Both the position numbers and the translations under genes were made by a program. From the NCBI GenBank assembly GCA_049366815.1, contig JBMNCO010000094.1, positions 1 through 30,440 of the forward strand: DNA of 30,440 bases, in the 5' to 3' direction. This stretch comes from CAYNYM01 sp049366815. Its GTDB lineage: Bacteria; Desulfobacterota; DSM-4660; Desulfatiglandales; HGW-15. This document shows, one piece after another, positions 14,717-23,529 of the stretch. The notes below the pieces were generated by a model. The model ran no database searches. It was given only the letters and a program-made list of their open reading frames with translations, and was not told where the DNA came from. The first letter of the stretch is position 1; each line of letters begins with the position of its first letter.

Positions 14717-16405
14717 ATGCTTGTTCAATTGACCATCTCCGACTTTGCCATTATCAGCCACCTGGAGATTCATTTCGATCCGGGTTTCAACATCCTTTCC
14801 GGAGAAACGGGAGCGGGAAAATCCATCATCATCAATGCCGTCAATCTCATCCTGGGAGAGAGGGCCCACGGCGATCTCCTCCGGTCCGGGAGTGAGGAGG
14901 CCCGGATTGAGGCGCTTTTCCAGTTTCCGAACGAACACCCCATCGCCCAGGTGTTGTCCGATTTCGGCATCCCCTACAGTGGTGACGTGCTCATAAAGCG
15001 GGTCATTTCACGCGAGGGGCGGAATCGGATTTTCGTCAACGGTTCCATTGCCACGCTGCAAATGTTGGCAAGGATAGGAACCATGCTGATCAGCATTTCC
15101 GGGCAGCATGAGCATCAATCCCTCTTGAGACCCGAAAATCATCTTCACATCCTGGACGAATTCGGCGCGCTCACAGATGAGCGCCGTGCCTTCAATGAGG
15201 AGTTCAGCAGATATAAATCCTTAGAAGACGAGGGCCTCGCTCTGGCGGAGACGATAAGGCGGGACGAGGAGAAACAGGAACTCAACCGATTTCAATTGGA
15301 GGAGATTGAGAGGGCATCAATCCGGGAGGGGGAAGACGGGGATCTGGAGGAGGAGCGAAAAAGGCTCCGGCACGCGGAGCAACTCGAAAATGCGGTAGGG
15401 GCGGCCTGCCATAGGCTCTATGAGCGGGACGAGTCCGTTGTCTCCAATCTCTCCCTTTGCATCAGGGAGTTGGAAAGGGGTGCGGAGATCGACAAAGGCC
15501 TTTGTCCTGTCATAGAGGCCGTGACTTCGGTCAAAGTGGAACTGGAGGAAGCGGTCTTGGATCTGCGGACATTTCAACAGAGGATAGTCAATGATCCCTA
15601 CAGGCTGGAGAAAGTGGATGAGAGGCTCCAGACCCTAAATCGGCTCAAGAAAAAATACGGACCTACGCTGGAGGCGGTGCTCCGTTTTAAGGATCAACTG
15701 TCCATTTCATCGGACAGTCTGTCCCAAAAAAAGGAGGACCTTGAGAAACTCACGCAAAAGATCAGCGAGATGGAAGCCAGGTTGTTGCGCCGGGCGATGA
15801 CGCTTTCCGGAGAGCGAAAACGGGCGGCCCGGGAACTTGAGGCGGCCGTGGAGCGTGAGTTGATGCTTTTGGCGATGGGACGTACTCGGTTTGCCGTCCG
15901 TTTCGAAGGAGAGGCCAATGGTCGCAACGGGGAAAAGACAGCCGGAATGGAGGCATTGAAGCCGGACGGGATGGACAGGGTGGAGTTCATGCTCTCCACG
16001 AATGTCGGTGAAGACGTCAAATCCCTGTTTAAGATCGCCTCGGGAGGTGAGCTTTCCCGGATCATGCTGGCGCTGAAGACCATCCTGGCAAGGACCTCCT
16101 CCGTAGAAACCGTCGTTTTTGATGAGGTGGATGCAGGCATCGGCGGTGCCACGGCGGAGGTTGTCGGTGAAAAGCTTCAGTCCCTTGCGAAATTCCATCA
16201 GCTCCTTTGCATCAGCCATCTCCATCAGATCGCCAGCAAAGGGGGTACGCACTTTCTGGTGGAAAAGAAGGTCCGGGATCATCGCACACAGACGACGATC
16301 AGGCAACTGGATCCGGAACAGAGGGTTCAGGAAATTGCGCGGATGCTCGGGGGAAAGAGGATCTCTCCCCAGGTCATGGCTCATGCCAGGGAACTGCTCG
16401 GTTAA
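14717..16405 (+). CDS. recN: DNA repair protein RecN
   Basis: This 562-residue SMC-like ATPase acts in double-strand break repair, with cohesin-like action on DNA ends before RecA-dependent recombination. It has Walker A G-E-T-G-A-G-K-S at 29-36 after the RecN start M-L-V-Q-L-T-I-S-D-F-A-I-I. A long coiled coil spans about 150-400. The ABC signature S-G-G-E-L-S-R lies at 442-448 and Walker B V-V-F-D-E-V-D-A-G at 466-474. Length is normal. The ribosome binding site is poor (AAGG only 2 bases before ATG). It stands alone on the plus strand with its own promoter. Its TAA stop shares TTAA with the stop of the convergent lipoprotein gene. Confidence 0.95.
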   Translation: MLVQLTISDFAIISHLEIHFDPGFNILSGETGAGKSIIINAVNLILGERAHGDLLRSGSEEARIEALFQFPNEHPIAQVLSDFGIPYSGDVLIKRVISREGRNRIFVNGSIATLQMLARIGTMLISISGQHEHQSLLRPENHLHILDEFGALTDERRAFNEEFSRYKSLEDEGLALAETIRRDEEKQELNRFQLEEIERASIREGEDGDLEEERKRLRHAEQLENAVGAACHRLYERDESVVSNLSLCIRELERGAEIDKGLCPVIEAVTSVKVELEEAVLDLRTFQQRIVNDPYRLEKVDERLQTLNRLKKKYGPTLEAVLRFKDQLSISSDSLSQKKEDLEKLTQKISEMEARLLRRAMTLSGERKRAARELEAAVERELMLLAMGRTRFAVRFEGEANGRNGEKTAGMEALKPDGMDRVEFMLSTNVGEDVKSLFKIASGGELSRIMLALKTILARTSSVETVVFDEVDAGIGGATAEVVGEKLQSLAKFHQLLCISHLHQIASKGGTHFLVEKKVRDHRTQTTIRQLDPEQRVQEIARMLGGKRISPQVMAHARELLG

Positions 16406-17340
16406 TTTGCCGAAGGCCTTATGATATATCCGGGTTCTATGAGTGCATCGGACAGCGACACGGCTGAGGCGGAGGATTCCAGGACCTCGACCGTCTTGAT
16501 GGTGCCCACCTTCGGCCCCAACAGATAATAGGTCTTGCCCGTGTTCGAACGAATCGGCTCGCCTCTTTTGTACACATCAAAGACATATCCCGGCACGATT
16601 CCTACGTCTTTGCCGGCATTGACAAGAACCTCTTGATCGTCCGCTGAAAGAATCCAGCCGGACCAGGGCAGCCTGTCCAAGGTCTCGCTGAGGACTTCCG
16701 CCTGTTCTTTTATGATATCGGCCAGGGCCTTCTCGAGTTTTTCTTCATCCACGCCTCTTCTGAGGATTTGTTCATCCGGCTCTTCCCATTCCGTCAACTC
16801 TTCATGAAGCCTGAATTTCCGGCTCTCGAGGTGGGTCAAAAGCAGCGTGTCGTTGGTCACATCCAGGGCATTCACAAACATAGAAACCTCCGCCTCCCGC
16901 TTTGTCCCCCTGAAAGGCCAGATGCCGCTCTTTTTGGTGTGAAATTCAAGAGGGTTTATGATCCCCATCAGAAGAACATTCATCCCCAATTCCCTGGCCC
17001 TTCCCGCCTGGTCCGGATCGATGATAATGCCATATTCCGGAGACCTCATTTTGAGGGTAGAGGAGACGGGTTCACTGTCCCTTTCGAGCAGCAGGCTGTT
17101 GTCTTTATTGAGGCGGGCCACAAAGGCGTCGGACATTTCCTGCAGTTGTTCCTGCCTGAGTTCCGCCCGGTCCAGGAAAGGCAGAAGGAGGACCCTTTTT
17201 TTCAGAGAGTCTGTCTCATGCTTCTGGAAAGTAACGACCTTGTAGACATTTTTGGTGGCACTGCAGCCAACACACAGAACAACAAAAGACAGAAGGATGA
17301 TGAAGTGGCACCATCTCCTTTCCAAAATACCTTCTTTCAT
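16402..17340 (-). CDS. CsgG/FlgT-like lipoprotein, unknown role
   Basis: This 312-residue protein has an N-terminal membrane signal and a lipobox-like L-C-V-G-C ending at Cys26. Residues 46-170 resemble CsgG/TolB-N-type domains (K-K-R-V-L-L-L-P-F start, then L-L-M-G-I-I-N-P strand). Residues 225-310 resemble the C-terminal beta domain of FlgT-like proteins (V-L-V-N-A-G-K-D-V-G-I-V-P-G-Y-V-F-D-V-Y, later G-T-I-K-T-V-E-V and S-A-S-A-V). That suggests an envelope protein tied to a secretion, pilus or flagellar apparatus; this is inference from fold-like patterns. The ATG at 17340 has AAAGGG 8 bases upstream. The gene is last in the phosphorylase-ligA-acylphosphatase block and no partner machinery is visible. 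Confidence 0.6.
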   Translation of the reverse strand: MKEGILERRWCHFIILLSFVVLCVGCSATKNVYKVVTFQKHETDSLKKRVLLLPFLDRAELRQEQLQEMSDAFVARLNKDNSLLLERDSEPVSSTLKMRSPEYGIIIDPDQAGRARELGMNVLLMGIINPLEFHTKKSGIWPFRGTKREAEVSMFVNALDVTNDTLLLTHLESRKFRLHEELTEWEEPDEQILRRGVDEEKLEKALADIIKEQAEVLSETLDRLPWSGWILSADDQEVLVNAGKDVGIVPGYVFDVYKRGEPIRSNTGKTYYLLGPKVGTIKTVEVLESSASAVSLSDALIEPGYIIRPSAN

Positions 17341-17463
17341 TGCAACGGCCCTTTCTTTGCGTGCATCTGGAGGTCCCCTTGACACGGCGCGGCTCAAAAC
17401 CTGATGAACGCCATGGCGGGGGTTTCTTAGGGATCGAGGTAAGGTTATGTAACACCCTCCCCA

Positions 17464-17742
17464 TCAAAAGACAATATTAAACGCCTCGAATTCCCCCTGC
17501 CAGGGTTCCTCCTCCCCGATGACGCGAAGCACTTTCGCGTGGGAGGGACCGTGATGACACCATGCGACGAGCCTTCTTACGTCTTCGGCCGGCCCTTCGG
17601 CCAACAGCTCTACGGCGCCGTCAGGCCTGTTTTTGACCCAACCACGGACCCCCAGGGATTGTGCCTCCCTCCGGGTCGAATCCCTGAACCAAACCCCCTG
17701 GACCCTGCCTTCAATAATGAGTCGAACCCTGATGTTTTCCAT
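17464..17742 (-). CDS. acyP: Acylphosphatase
   Basis: This 92-residue protein hydrolyses acyl phosphates such as carbamoyl or acetyl phosphate. The family signature G-R-V-Q-G-V-W-F-R at 12-20 holds the catalytic Arg, with Asn at G-W-V-K-N-R-P-D-G (34-42) and the usual length. The start at 17742 follows the ligA stop by 4 bases, and its ribosome binding site (GGAAGG) lies within the end of ligA, so translation is probably coupled. The pairing with a DNA ligase gene has no obvious functional meaning. The identification is firm; the physiological substrate is unknown. Confidence 0.93.
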   Translation of the reverse strand: MENIRVRLIIEGRVQGVWFRDSTRREAQSLGVRGWVKNRPDGAVELLAEGPAEDVRRLVAWCHHGPSHAKVLRVIGEEEPWQGEFEAFNIVF

Positions 17743-17746
17743 ATCG

Positions 17747-19759
17747 TTATCCTTCCAGTAACGCGATAAAGTCATCCTCCTTGAGAAGGGTGACGCCGAG
17801 GTCTTCGGCCTTTTGAAGCTTGGAGCCGGGTGTCTCACCCACCACCAGATAATGGGTGCTCCGGCTGAGGGAGGAGGAGACCTTGCCACCCTTGCGAAGG
17901 ATGCGTTCCTTCGCCTCCGATCGGGTCATCGTGCTGAGGGTTCCCGTAAGCACAAAAGACCGCCCGGATAGGGCCGATGCCGGCTCGGTTGGGACGTCCT
18001 GGAAACGGATCCCCGCCTGAAGAAGACGATCTATGTGTCTTCTGTTGGATTCATCTTCAAAATATGAAACAACGCCTTCAGCAATCTGAGGCCCGATCTC
18101 ATCGACGGCCATCAGTTGTTCCTCCTTTGCCGCACCGAGGGCCTCGATATTCTTGAACACCTCCGCCAATCGTTGGGCAATATGCTCGCCAACGTGCCTA
18201 ATGCCGAGGGCGTAAATGAATTTAGAAAGGGTGGTGTTTTTGCTTGCCTGAATGGCCTGAATGAGGTTGGCTGCAGATTTTTGAGCGAATCTGTCCAGTC
18301 CGAGAAGGTCTGCATGGTGCAGATTGTAGAGATCTGCGGGTTCCTTGATCATGTTCCCTTCGATGAGCTGGGCCAAAATTTTTTCTCCAAGACCGTCAAT
18401 ATTCATGGCCCCCTTGGATACAAAGTGTCTCAGGGATGCCCGTACCTGCGCCGGACAGTTGGGGTTAGGGCATCTCCATACCACTTCCGCGGAGTTCTTC
18501 AAAATGGGTGTGCCGCAAACCGGACACCTGGAGGGCATGAAAAATATTTTTTCGGTACCGGTTCTCTCATCAATGAGCGATTTGACCACCTCGGGAATGA
18601 CATCGCCCGCTCTCTGGACAATAACGGTATCTCCTTCCCGGATATCCTTTTTTTCGATCTCCTCCTGGTTGTGCAGGGTCGCCCGTTTGACGGTGACGCC
18701 CCCGATCTCTACGGGCTCCAGATGGGCCACGGGTGTGAGGGCGCCGGTTCGACCGACCTGAACATCGATCTTCAGGATTTTGGTGGTTTCCTGGGTTGGT
18801 TTGAACTTAAAGGCAAGCGCCCACCGGGGACTCCTGGATTTTTCACCGAGACGTGCCTGGAGTATCCTCCGGTTGACCTTGATAACGGCCCCGTCGATCT
18901 CAAATGGGAATTTCGTCCTGATCTCCTCAAGTTCATGGCAGTAAGCGGTCACCTCCTCCAGGTGTTTGCAGACTCTGATATAGGGCCGATTGACCCTCAG
19001 CCCCCATTGTTGAAGGGTCATCATGAGTTCCATCTGGGTGTCAAAAGAGATCCCTGTCATGCGTCCGACGCCGTAACAAAACATGTTGAGGGGCCTCTTT
19101 GCGGTAATTCTGGGGTTGAGTTGTCTGAGAGAGCCTGCCGCCGCATTCCTTGGGTTTGAAAAGACCTGGACTCCCTTGGCTAGATTACGTCTGTTGAGCT
19201 CTTCGAAGTCGGCGATTTCCATGTAAACCTCTCCCCTTACATCCAGTAATTCGGGGATCATGGGCCCGTCCTTGGGTTGCGTGAGGAGGAGAGGAACACT
19301 CATGATGGTCTTTACATTGGCCGTGACATCTTCACCCAAAAAGCCGTCTCCCCTCGTCGATGCGACGGCAAGCCGCCCCTTTTCGTAAACCAGTTCCACG
19401 GCCAGGCCATCCATTTTGGGTTCTACGGTATAATCCAGCGATGCGTCGTTTCCTAGAAATCTTTTGATTCGGGCATCAAACTCCGCGATATCCTGATCAC
19501 TGAAGCCGTTTGCCAGGCTCAACATCGGCACACCGTGCCTGACCTGTGAAAAGGCCTTCCGGGGCTCCGCCCCGACGCGCTGTGTCGGGGAGTCCGGTAC
19601 GATCAGGTGTGGATGGGCCTTTTCCAGTTGAAGCAATCTCTGGAAGAGCCTGTCGTACTCCGCATCGGTGATTTCAGGATCATCCAGGGCATAGTAGCGA
19701 TGGTTATGGTATCTGATTTTTCCCCTGAGTTCCTCGATCTCTTGTTCGATTTCATCCAT
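17747..19759 (-). CDS. ligA: NAD-dependent DNA ligase LigA
   Basis: This 670-residue ligase seals nicks in replication and repair using NAD+. The order is: Ia domain (H-N-H-R-Y-Y-A-L-D at 18-26), nucleotidyltransferase with catalytic Lys115 in E-P-K-M-D-G, OB fold, zinc finger with Cys 412, 415, 430 and 435, helix-hairpin-helix repeats (about 450-590) and a C-terminal BRCT domain (about 596-670). Length and Lys115 numbering equal those of E. coli LigA. I placed the start at ATG 19759, with AGAGGGA 11 bases upstream. A longer frame to 19930 adds residues without family support and overlaps the upstream gene. Confidence 0.97.
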   Translation of the reverse strand: MDEIEQEIEELRGKIRYHNHRYYALDDPEITDAEYDRLFQRLLQLEKAHPHLIVPDSPTQRVGAEPRKAFSQVRHGVPMLSLANGFSDQDIAEFDARIKRFLGNDASLDYTVEPKMDGLAVELVYEKGRLAVASTRGDGFLGEDVTANVKTIMSVPLLLTQPKDGPMIPELLDVRGEVYMEIADFEELNRRNLAKGVQVFSNPRNAAAGSLRQLNPRITAKRPLNMFCYGVGRMTGISFDTQMELMMTLQQWGLRVNRPYIRVCKHLEEVTAYCHELEEIRTKFPFEIDGAVIKVNRRILQARLGEKSRSPRWALAFKFKPTQETTKILKIDVQVGRTGALTPVAHLEPVEIGGVTVKRATLHNQEEIEKKDIREGDTVIVQRAGDVIPEVVKSLIDERTGTEKIFFMPSRCPVCGTPILKNSAEVVWRCPNPNCPAQVRASLRHFVSKGAMNIDGLGEKILAQLIEGNMIKEPADLYNLHHADLLGLDRFAQKSAANLIQAIQASKNTTLSKFIYALGIRHVGEHIAQRLAEVFKNIEALGAAKEEQLMAVDEIGPQIAEGVVSYFEDESNRRHIDRLLQAGIRFQDVPTEPASALSGRSFVLTGTLSTMTRSEAKERILRKGGKVSSSLSRSTHYLVVGETPGSKLQKAEDLGVTLLKEDDFIALLEG

Positions 19760-19862
19760 AATCTGCGTGTTCCCTCTGAAATGCCTCGTGAAAAATTCTA
19801 CGAGGTTCCGGTTGATGTTCAGTATGGCACTGCAGGGTTGGTTTACTGGTTCCCCTATCGGC

Positions 19863-20630
19863 TCAAAACGGTCGGCGGACCTGAGCCGATGCCAATTCAA
19901 AGAGGACTTCCCCCGCCGTTCGGGTGGCATTCCTGAACCGCGGATCTGAAAAGCCGTGACGCCATTTCATGTCGGCCAGTTCATCAGAGACGATCAGCAA
20001 TCCAGCGAGTCTCACACCACGAAAAAGGGCTACTGTCATTAAGGCGGACATTTCCATCTCGACCGCCAGGAGTCCGAGGTTCCTGTAAGCCGCTATTTTC
20101 GAAGGTGTTTCCCTGTAGGGTGCGTCTGTTGTCCAGATTCCGCCCGTCCTAACTGTCTGCCCCCTCTTCTTGAGGGCCGTCTCGATCATGTTGTTGAGCT
20201 CCAGGTCCGTGGCCGGATCTCTGTCGCCCAGGGGATAATGGGAGGAAGTCCCTTCCTCAATCAGGGCGTTCGTGGGAATAACGAAGTCTCCGATCTTGAG
20301 ATCGGTCTGGAGCGACCCGCACCAGCCGAGGACCCAGATCCTTTCAGCCCCAAGGGTAATCACTTTTTCGAGCCCCATGACGGCCTGGGGGGCCCCTAGG
20401 AAGGGGCCGAAAAGGCTCAAGCCACGGGAATCACCCTTTGCTGAATAGAGCTTAAAGAAATCGAGATTACGGCAAAAAAATTGTCCCTGGCCCTGGAGTT
20501 TGATCAGATTGTCAAGGTCCGCCTTGATCAATACCTGCAGGGCATCGGGTCCGATGCGGGGATCCCTTTTCGACCTCGAAGGCCGAATAAGTCCCTCTTC
20601 GCGCACCGTTTTATGAAAGGATATGACCAT
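19863..20630 (-). CDS. Nucleoside phosphorylase (PNP/UDP family), uridine phosphorylase-like
   Basis: This 255-residue protein splits a nucleoside with phosphate to base and ribose-1-phosphate. Family motifs: F-G-P-F-L-G-A-P-Q-A-V-M near residue 75, a phosphate/active-site strand with V-L-G-W-C-G-S-L about 100-107, and the nucleoside-binding V-E-M-E-M-S-A-L near 190 with V-S-D-E-L-A following. The E-M-E segment and the W-C-G-S variant are in line with uridine phosphorylase-like members common in Desulfobacterota, but substrate cannot be set from sequence. The start codon has a weak GAG 6 bases upstream. It begins the minus-strand block and lies 103 bases before ligA. Confidence 0.8.
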   Translation of the reverse strand: MVISFHKTVREEGLIRPSRSKRDPRIGPDALQVLIKADLDNLIKLQGQGQFFCRNLDFFKLYSAKGDSRGLSLFGPFLGAPQAVMGLEKVITLGAERIWVLGWCGSLQTDLKIGDFVIPTNALIEEGTSSHYPLGDRDPATDLELNNMIETALKKRGQTVRTGGIWTTDAPYRETPSKIAAYRNLGLLAVEMEMSALMTVALFRGVRLAGLLIVSDELADMKWRHGFSDPRFRNATRTAGEVLFELASAQVRRPF

Positions 20631-21081
20631 GTTATCTCAGTAAAGGAAACCATTTTGAACAGGCCGTGATTATTGGAGACCTATGGAAAACAGGTCAATA
20701 TTAGATAGTTGAGCCAAGTATGGCAACTTGAAAAACAAATTATCGTTTTGGGATCACCATGGGCCCGTACGAAAGAAAGATTTTTTACATTAGATGCTAT
20801 TAATATGGTAAGGTTATTGGTTAAGATTGTTTGGCGCCCGCCGGGAGATCTCATTGGCGGCTGGGTGGGTTGATGAATCCCTTCACCACCGGGCGTAATG
20901 ACGTGTTTCTGCATGCTTTCAGTCCCCGTGGTTCGTGCGAATCCGGGTGAAGCGTTTCGGGATGAGGGATCGGTGGACGGCGTTAAAGCCTTATGTATCT
21001 CGATTCTTTTTCCTTGACAGAAATTAAATAAAAAACTTAGTTTGTACGATTACGTATTTGCCATTAAGGGTCTACCCTGAG
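20631..21081. other. 451-base intergenic region between divergent nucleoside phosphorylase and ffh genes
   Basis: No convincing gene is present; a 77-codon frame on the minus strand (20681-20914) has no family features. Upstream of ffh, TTGACA at 21014-21019 may be a -35, but no good -10 follows. A GC-rich stretch at 20835-20895 can fold, with CGCCCG/CGGGCG at its ends (20835-20840, 20890-20895) and an inner GGTGG/CCACC stem (20864-20868, 20886-20890). I do not recognise an SRP RNA, tRNA or riboswitch in it. Confidence 0.4.
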
Positions 21082-22407
21082 ATGTTTGAAAGTCTGTCTG
21101 AAAAATTAAATAAAACTTTTAAGGTCTTAAGAGGGCGTGGTAAATTAAGTGAAAAGAATATCCAGGATGCCCTCAAGGAAGTCAGACTGGCTCTGCTGGA
21201 AGCGGATGTCAATTATAAGGTCGTAAAAAATTTTATTGAAGATATCCGCCATCGTGCCCTGGGGCAGGAGGTCCTTGACAGCCTGACTCCGGGTCAGCAG
21301 GTCATCAAGATAGTGAACGCTGAGTTGATGCGGCTGATGGGTGGGGACCACCAGGAGCTCAATCTCTCCGGCAGGACCCCTTTTTCTGTCATGTTGGTCG
21401 GACTCCAGGGATCAGGCAAGACGACAACCGCGGCAAAGCTGGGACTCTATCTTCGAAAACGCGGGAGAAATCCATTTCTGGTTCCGGCGGATGTCTACAG
21501 GCCTGCTGCCATTGATCAGCTCAAAAAGCTGGGCAGCCAGCTCCAGCTCCCTGTTTTCTCAACGGATGCTCGAAGCCGCCCAGAGGACATCTGCGGGAAT
21601 GCCCTCGCCGGATCGAGAGATGTCGGCGCTGACATCCTGCTTGTTGATACGGCCGGCCGACTTCATATTGACAAGGATCTCATGGCCGAGCTGCAAAGAA
21701 TCAAGGAAAGGATTGTCCCCACTGAAATTCTGCTCGTAGCGGATGCCATGACCGGACAGGACGCCGTCAATGTGGCCAAGCAATTTGATGAGGCGCTGGA
21801 TATTTCCGGGGTCATTCTCACCAAGATGGAGGGAGATGCAAGGGGTGGAGCGGCCCTGTCATTGAAGGCCGTCACCGGCAAACCGATCAAATTTATTGGA
21901 GTAGGGGAAAAACTTGATGCCCTTGAACCGTTTTTCCCGGACCGAATGGCCTCACGAATTCTGGGCATGGGCGATGTGCTCTCGCTCATTGAAAAGGCTC
22001 AGGACGCCTTTGATGAGAAAGAAGCGCGGAAATTAGAGAAAAAGCTCAAGAAGAGGGAATTTGATCTTGAGGATTTCCAGGGTCAACTCAAACAAATCAA
22101 AAAATTGGGATCCCTGGAGCAGATCCTTGGAATGCTGCCCGGTATGGGGCAGCTCAAGCAATTGAAAAAATTGAAGCCGGATGAAAAGGAGTTGGTCAAG
22201 ATTGAGGCCATTATCAATTCCATGACCAAGGATGAGCGGCGTCAATACAAAATAATCAATGGGAGCAGAAGGAAAAGGATTGCACGTGGAAGCGGCACGA
22301 CGGTGCAAGATGTGAACCGCCTTTTAAAAAACTTTGCCCAGACCAAAAAAATGATGGAGAGTTTTACGAAAAAGGGGATGCCGAACATGTCTTCAATCTT
22401 TCATTGA
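21082..22407 (+). CDS. ffh: Signal recognition particle protein Ffh
   Basis: This 441-residue GTPase binds signal peptides of nascent membrane proteins and docks with FtsY. It has an N domain that begins M-F-E-S-L-S-E-K-L-N, a G domain with G-L-Q-G-S-G-K-T at 107-114, D-T-A-G-R-L-H and T-K-M-E-G-D-A-R-G-G, and a methionine-rich M domain (about 300-430) with G-M-L-P-G-M-G and the RNA-binding S-R-R-K-R-I-A-R-G-S-G. The start is ATG 21082 with AAGGG 11 bases upstream; a TTG at 21058 is in frame but adds eight residues not seen in the family. It opens the translation-gene run and lies 48 bases before rpsP. Confidence 0.96.
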   Translation: MFESLSEKLNKTFKVLRGRGKLSEKNIQDALKEVRLALLEADVNYKVVKNFIEDIRHRALGQEVLDSLTPGQQVIKIVNAELMRLMGGDHQELNLSGRTPFSVMLVGLQGSGKTTTAAKLGLYLRKRGRNPFLVPADVYRPAAIDQLKKLGSQLQLPVFSTDARSRPEDICGNALAGSRDVGADILLVDTAGRLHIDKDLMAELQRIKERIVPTEILLVADAMTGQDAVNVAKQFDEALDISGVILTKMEGDARGGAALSLKAVTGKPIKFIGVGEKLDALEPFFPDRMASRILGMGDVLSLIEKAQDAFDEKEARKLEKKLKKREFDLEDFQGQLKQIKKLGSLEQILGMLPGMGQLKQLKKLKPDEKELVKIEAIINSMTKDERRQYKIINGSRRKRIARGSGTTVQDVNRLLKNFAQTKKMMESFTKKGMPNMSSIFH

Positions 22408-22455
22408 AATAGAAGGAATACCTAGCATCTATACAACAAGGGGGTGATAAATTAA

Positions 22456-22698
22456 ATGGCAGTGAGGATCAGATTGGCAAGATTGGGAGCCAAAAAGAAA
22501 CCGTATTATCGTCTGGTGGCGGCCGATTCGGAGTCACCCCGGGATGGAAAGTTTCTGGAAATCCTGGGTACATATGATCCGACAAAGGAACCGGCCCAGA
22601 TATCGGTCCAGAAAGAAAAGATCAATCAGTGGTTGGAAAACGGGGCTAGTCTATCAGAATCAGCAAAGGCCATACTCAAGGATCAGGGGGTGGTGTAG
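22456..22698 (+). CDS. rpsP: 30S ribosomal protein S16
   Basis: This 80-residue protein starts M-A-V-R-I-R-L-A-R-L-G-A-K-K-K-P-Y-Y-R, the S16 signature, and has D-S-E-S-P-R-D-G-K-F-L-E-I-L-G-T-Y-D-P. S16 is an early 30S assembly protein. A strong AAGGGGGTG ribosome binding site precedes the ATG. It sits between ffh and khpA, the common order ffh-rpsP-khpA-rimM-trmD-rplS. Confidence 0.97.
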   Translation: MAVRIRLARLGAKKKPYYRLVAADSESPRDGKFLEILGTYDPTKEPAQISVQKEKINQWLENGASLSESAKAILKDQGVV

Positions 22699-22758
22699 GA
22701 TTCCATTAGGGTGAAATGAAGGGACGGGGTTGTGATTTCATGAATGGAGGTGAATATG

Positions 22759-22989
22759 ATGAAGGAGCTGATTGGATATATCGCCAAGGCACTGGTGGAC
22801 AAACCGGAAGAAGTGGTCGTTACCGAAATAGAAGGAGAGCAGACCTCTGTGATTGAATTAAAGGTCGCCAAGGAGGACTTGGGAAAGGTCATCGGCAAGC
22901 AGGGTCGCACTGCGAGAGCCATGCGAACCATACTCAGCGCGGCATCCACCAAGATCAACAAGCGATCTGTTTTGGAGATCATCGAGTAG
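22759..22989 (+). CDS. khpA: KH-domain RNA-binding protein KhpA
   Basis: This 76-residue single KH domain has the G-x-x-G loop in V-I-G-K-Q-G-R-T-A-R-A-M-R-T-I and the family start M-K-E-L-I-G-Y-I-A-K-A-L-V-D. KhpA binds RNA, often with KhpB, and is linked in Firmicutes to small RNAs and cell size; its role here is unknown. GGAGG lies 8 bases before ATG 22759; ATG 22756 is also possible. It lies between rpsP and rimM, with rimM starting 3 bases after its stop. Confidence 0.92.
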   Translation: MKELIGYIAKALVDKPEEVVVTEIEGEQTSVIELKVAKEDLGKVIGKQGRTARAMRTILSAASTKINKRSVLEIIE

Positions 22990-22992
22990 GCT

Positions 22993-23529
22993 TTGAATGA
23001 CATTGCTCGGGAAAACCTGCTCCTCATAGGAAAGGTCATTCGTCCACACGGACTGATGGGGCAACTGAGGATTTGGTCCTATGCTGAATCCCATGCGTCT
23101 TTATCAGACGTCGTGGGCGTCTTTCTTGAGGACAGTTCGGGTGAAATCCACAACTACGAGGTCATAACCCTTAAGCCTCATAAGCGCTTCTTTTTGATGA
23201 GCCTGCGAGGTCTAACCTCTCTGGAGGAGGCGGAAAAGTACAGAGGCGCAGGGATCTATATCGACAAGCGCGACCTGAAGGCCACGGAAGAGCATGAGTA
23301 TTTCTGGCATGAACTCATAGGCCTTGCCGTCTATCTGAAGACGGGTCCGTATATCGGCACCCTGAGTCATATTTTGCCCACGGGTGCTCATGATATTTAT
23401 GTGGTGCGGGAGGGTGAGAAGGAGATCTTGATTCCCGCCATACAGGACGTGGTAAAGGAGATAGACCTGACCAACGGTCGGGTGATTATCGAGGAATTAG
23501 AGGGGTTGCTGGATCTGAATGAGGTTTGA
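22993..23529 (+). CDS. rimM: 16S rRNA processing protein RimM
   Basis: This 178-residue protein helps mature the 30S head, working near S19. It has the N-terminal barrel (L-L-L-I-G-K-V-I-R-P-H-G-L-M-G-Q-L-R-I) and the PRC-barrel with Y-F-W-H-E-L-I-G-L-A-V at about 102-112, I-L-I-P-A-I-Q-D-V-V-K-E-I-D near 150, and a normal length. The start appears to be TTG 22993; the nearby ATG at 22997 is out of frame, and TAGG lies just upstream. It overlaps trmD by 11 bases, so the two are coupled. Confidence 0.95.
   Translation: MNDIARENLLLIGKVIRPHGLMGQLRIWSYAESHASLSDVVGVFLEDSSGEIHNYEVITLKPHKRFFLMSLRGLTSLEEAEKYRGAGIYIDKRDLKATEEHEYFWHELIGLAVYLKTGPYIGTLSHILPTGAHDIYVVREGEKEILIPAIQDVVKEIDLTNGRVIIEELEGLLDLNEV

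Noticed and set aside
18116..19159. 347-codon open frame antisense to ligA
   Set aside because: It is a shadow of ligA with no family features.
20681..20914. 77-codon minus-strand frame upstream of ffh
   Set aside because: Low-complexity composition, no ribosome binding site and no family match; treated as intergenic.
20820..21000. Possible SRP (4.5S) RNA upstream of ffh
   Set aside because: The conserved GGUC...GGAAGCAGC core is absent.
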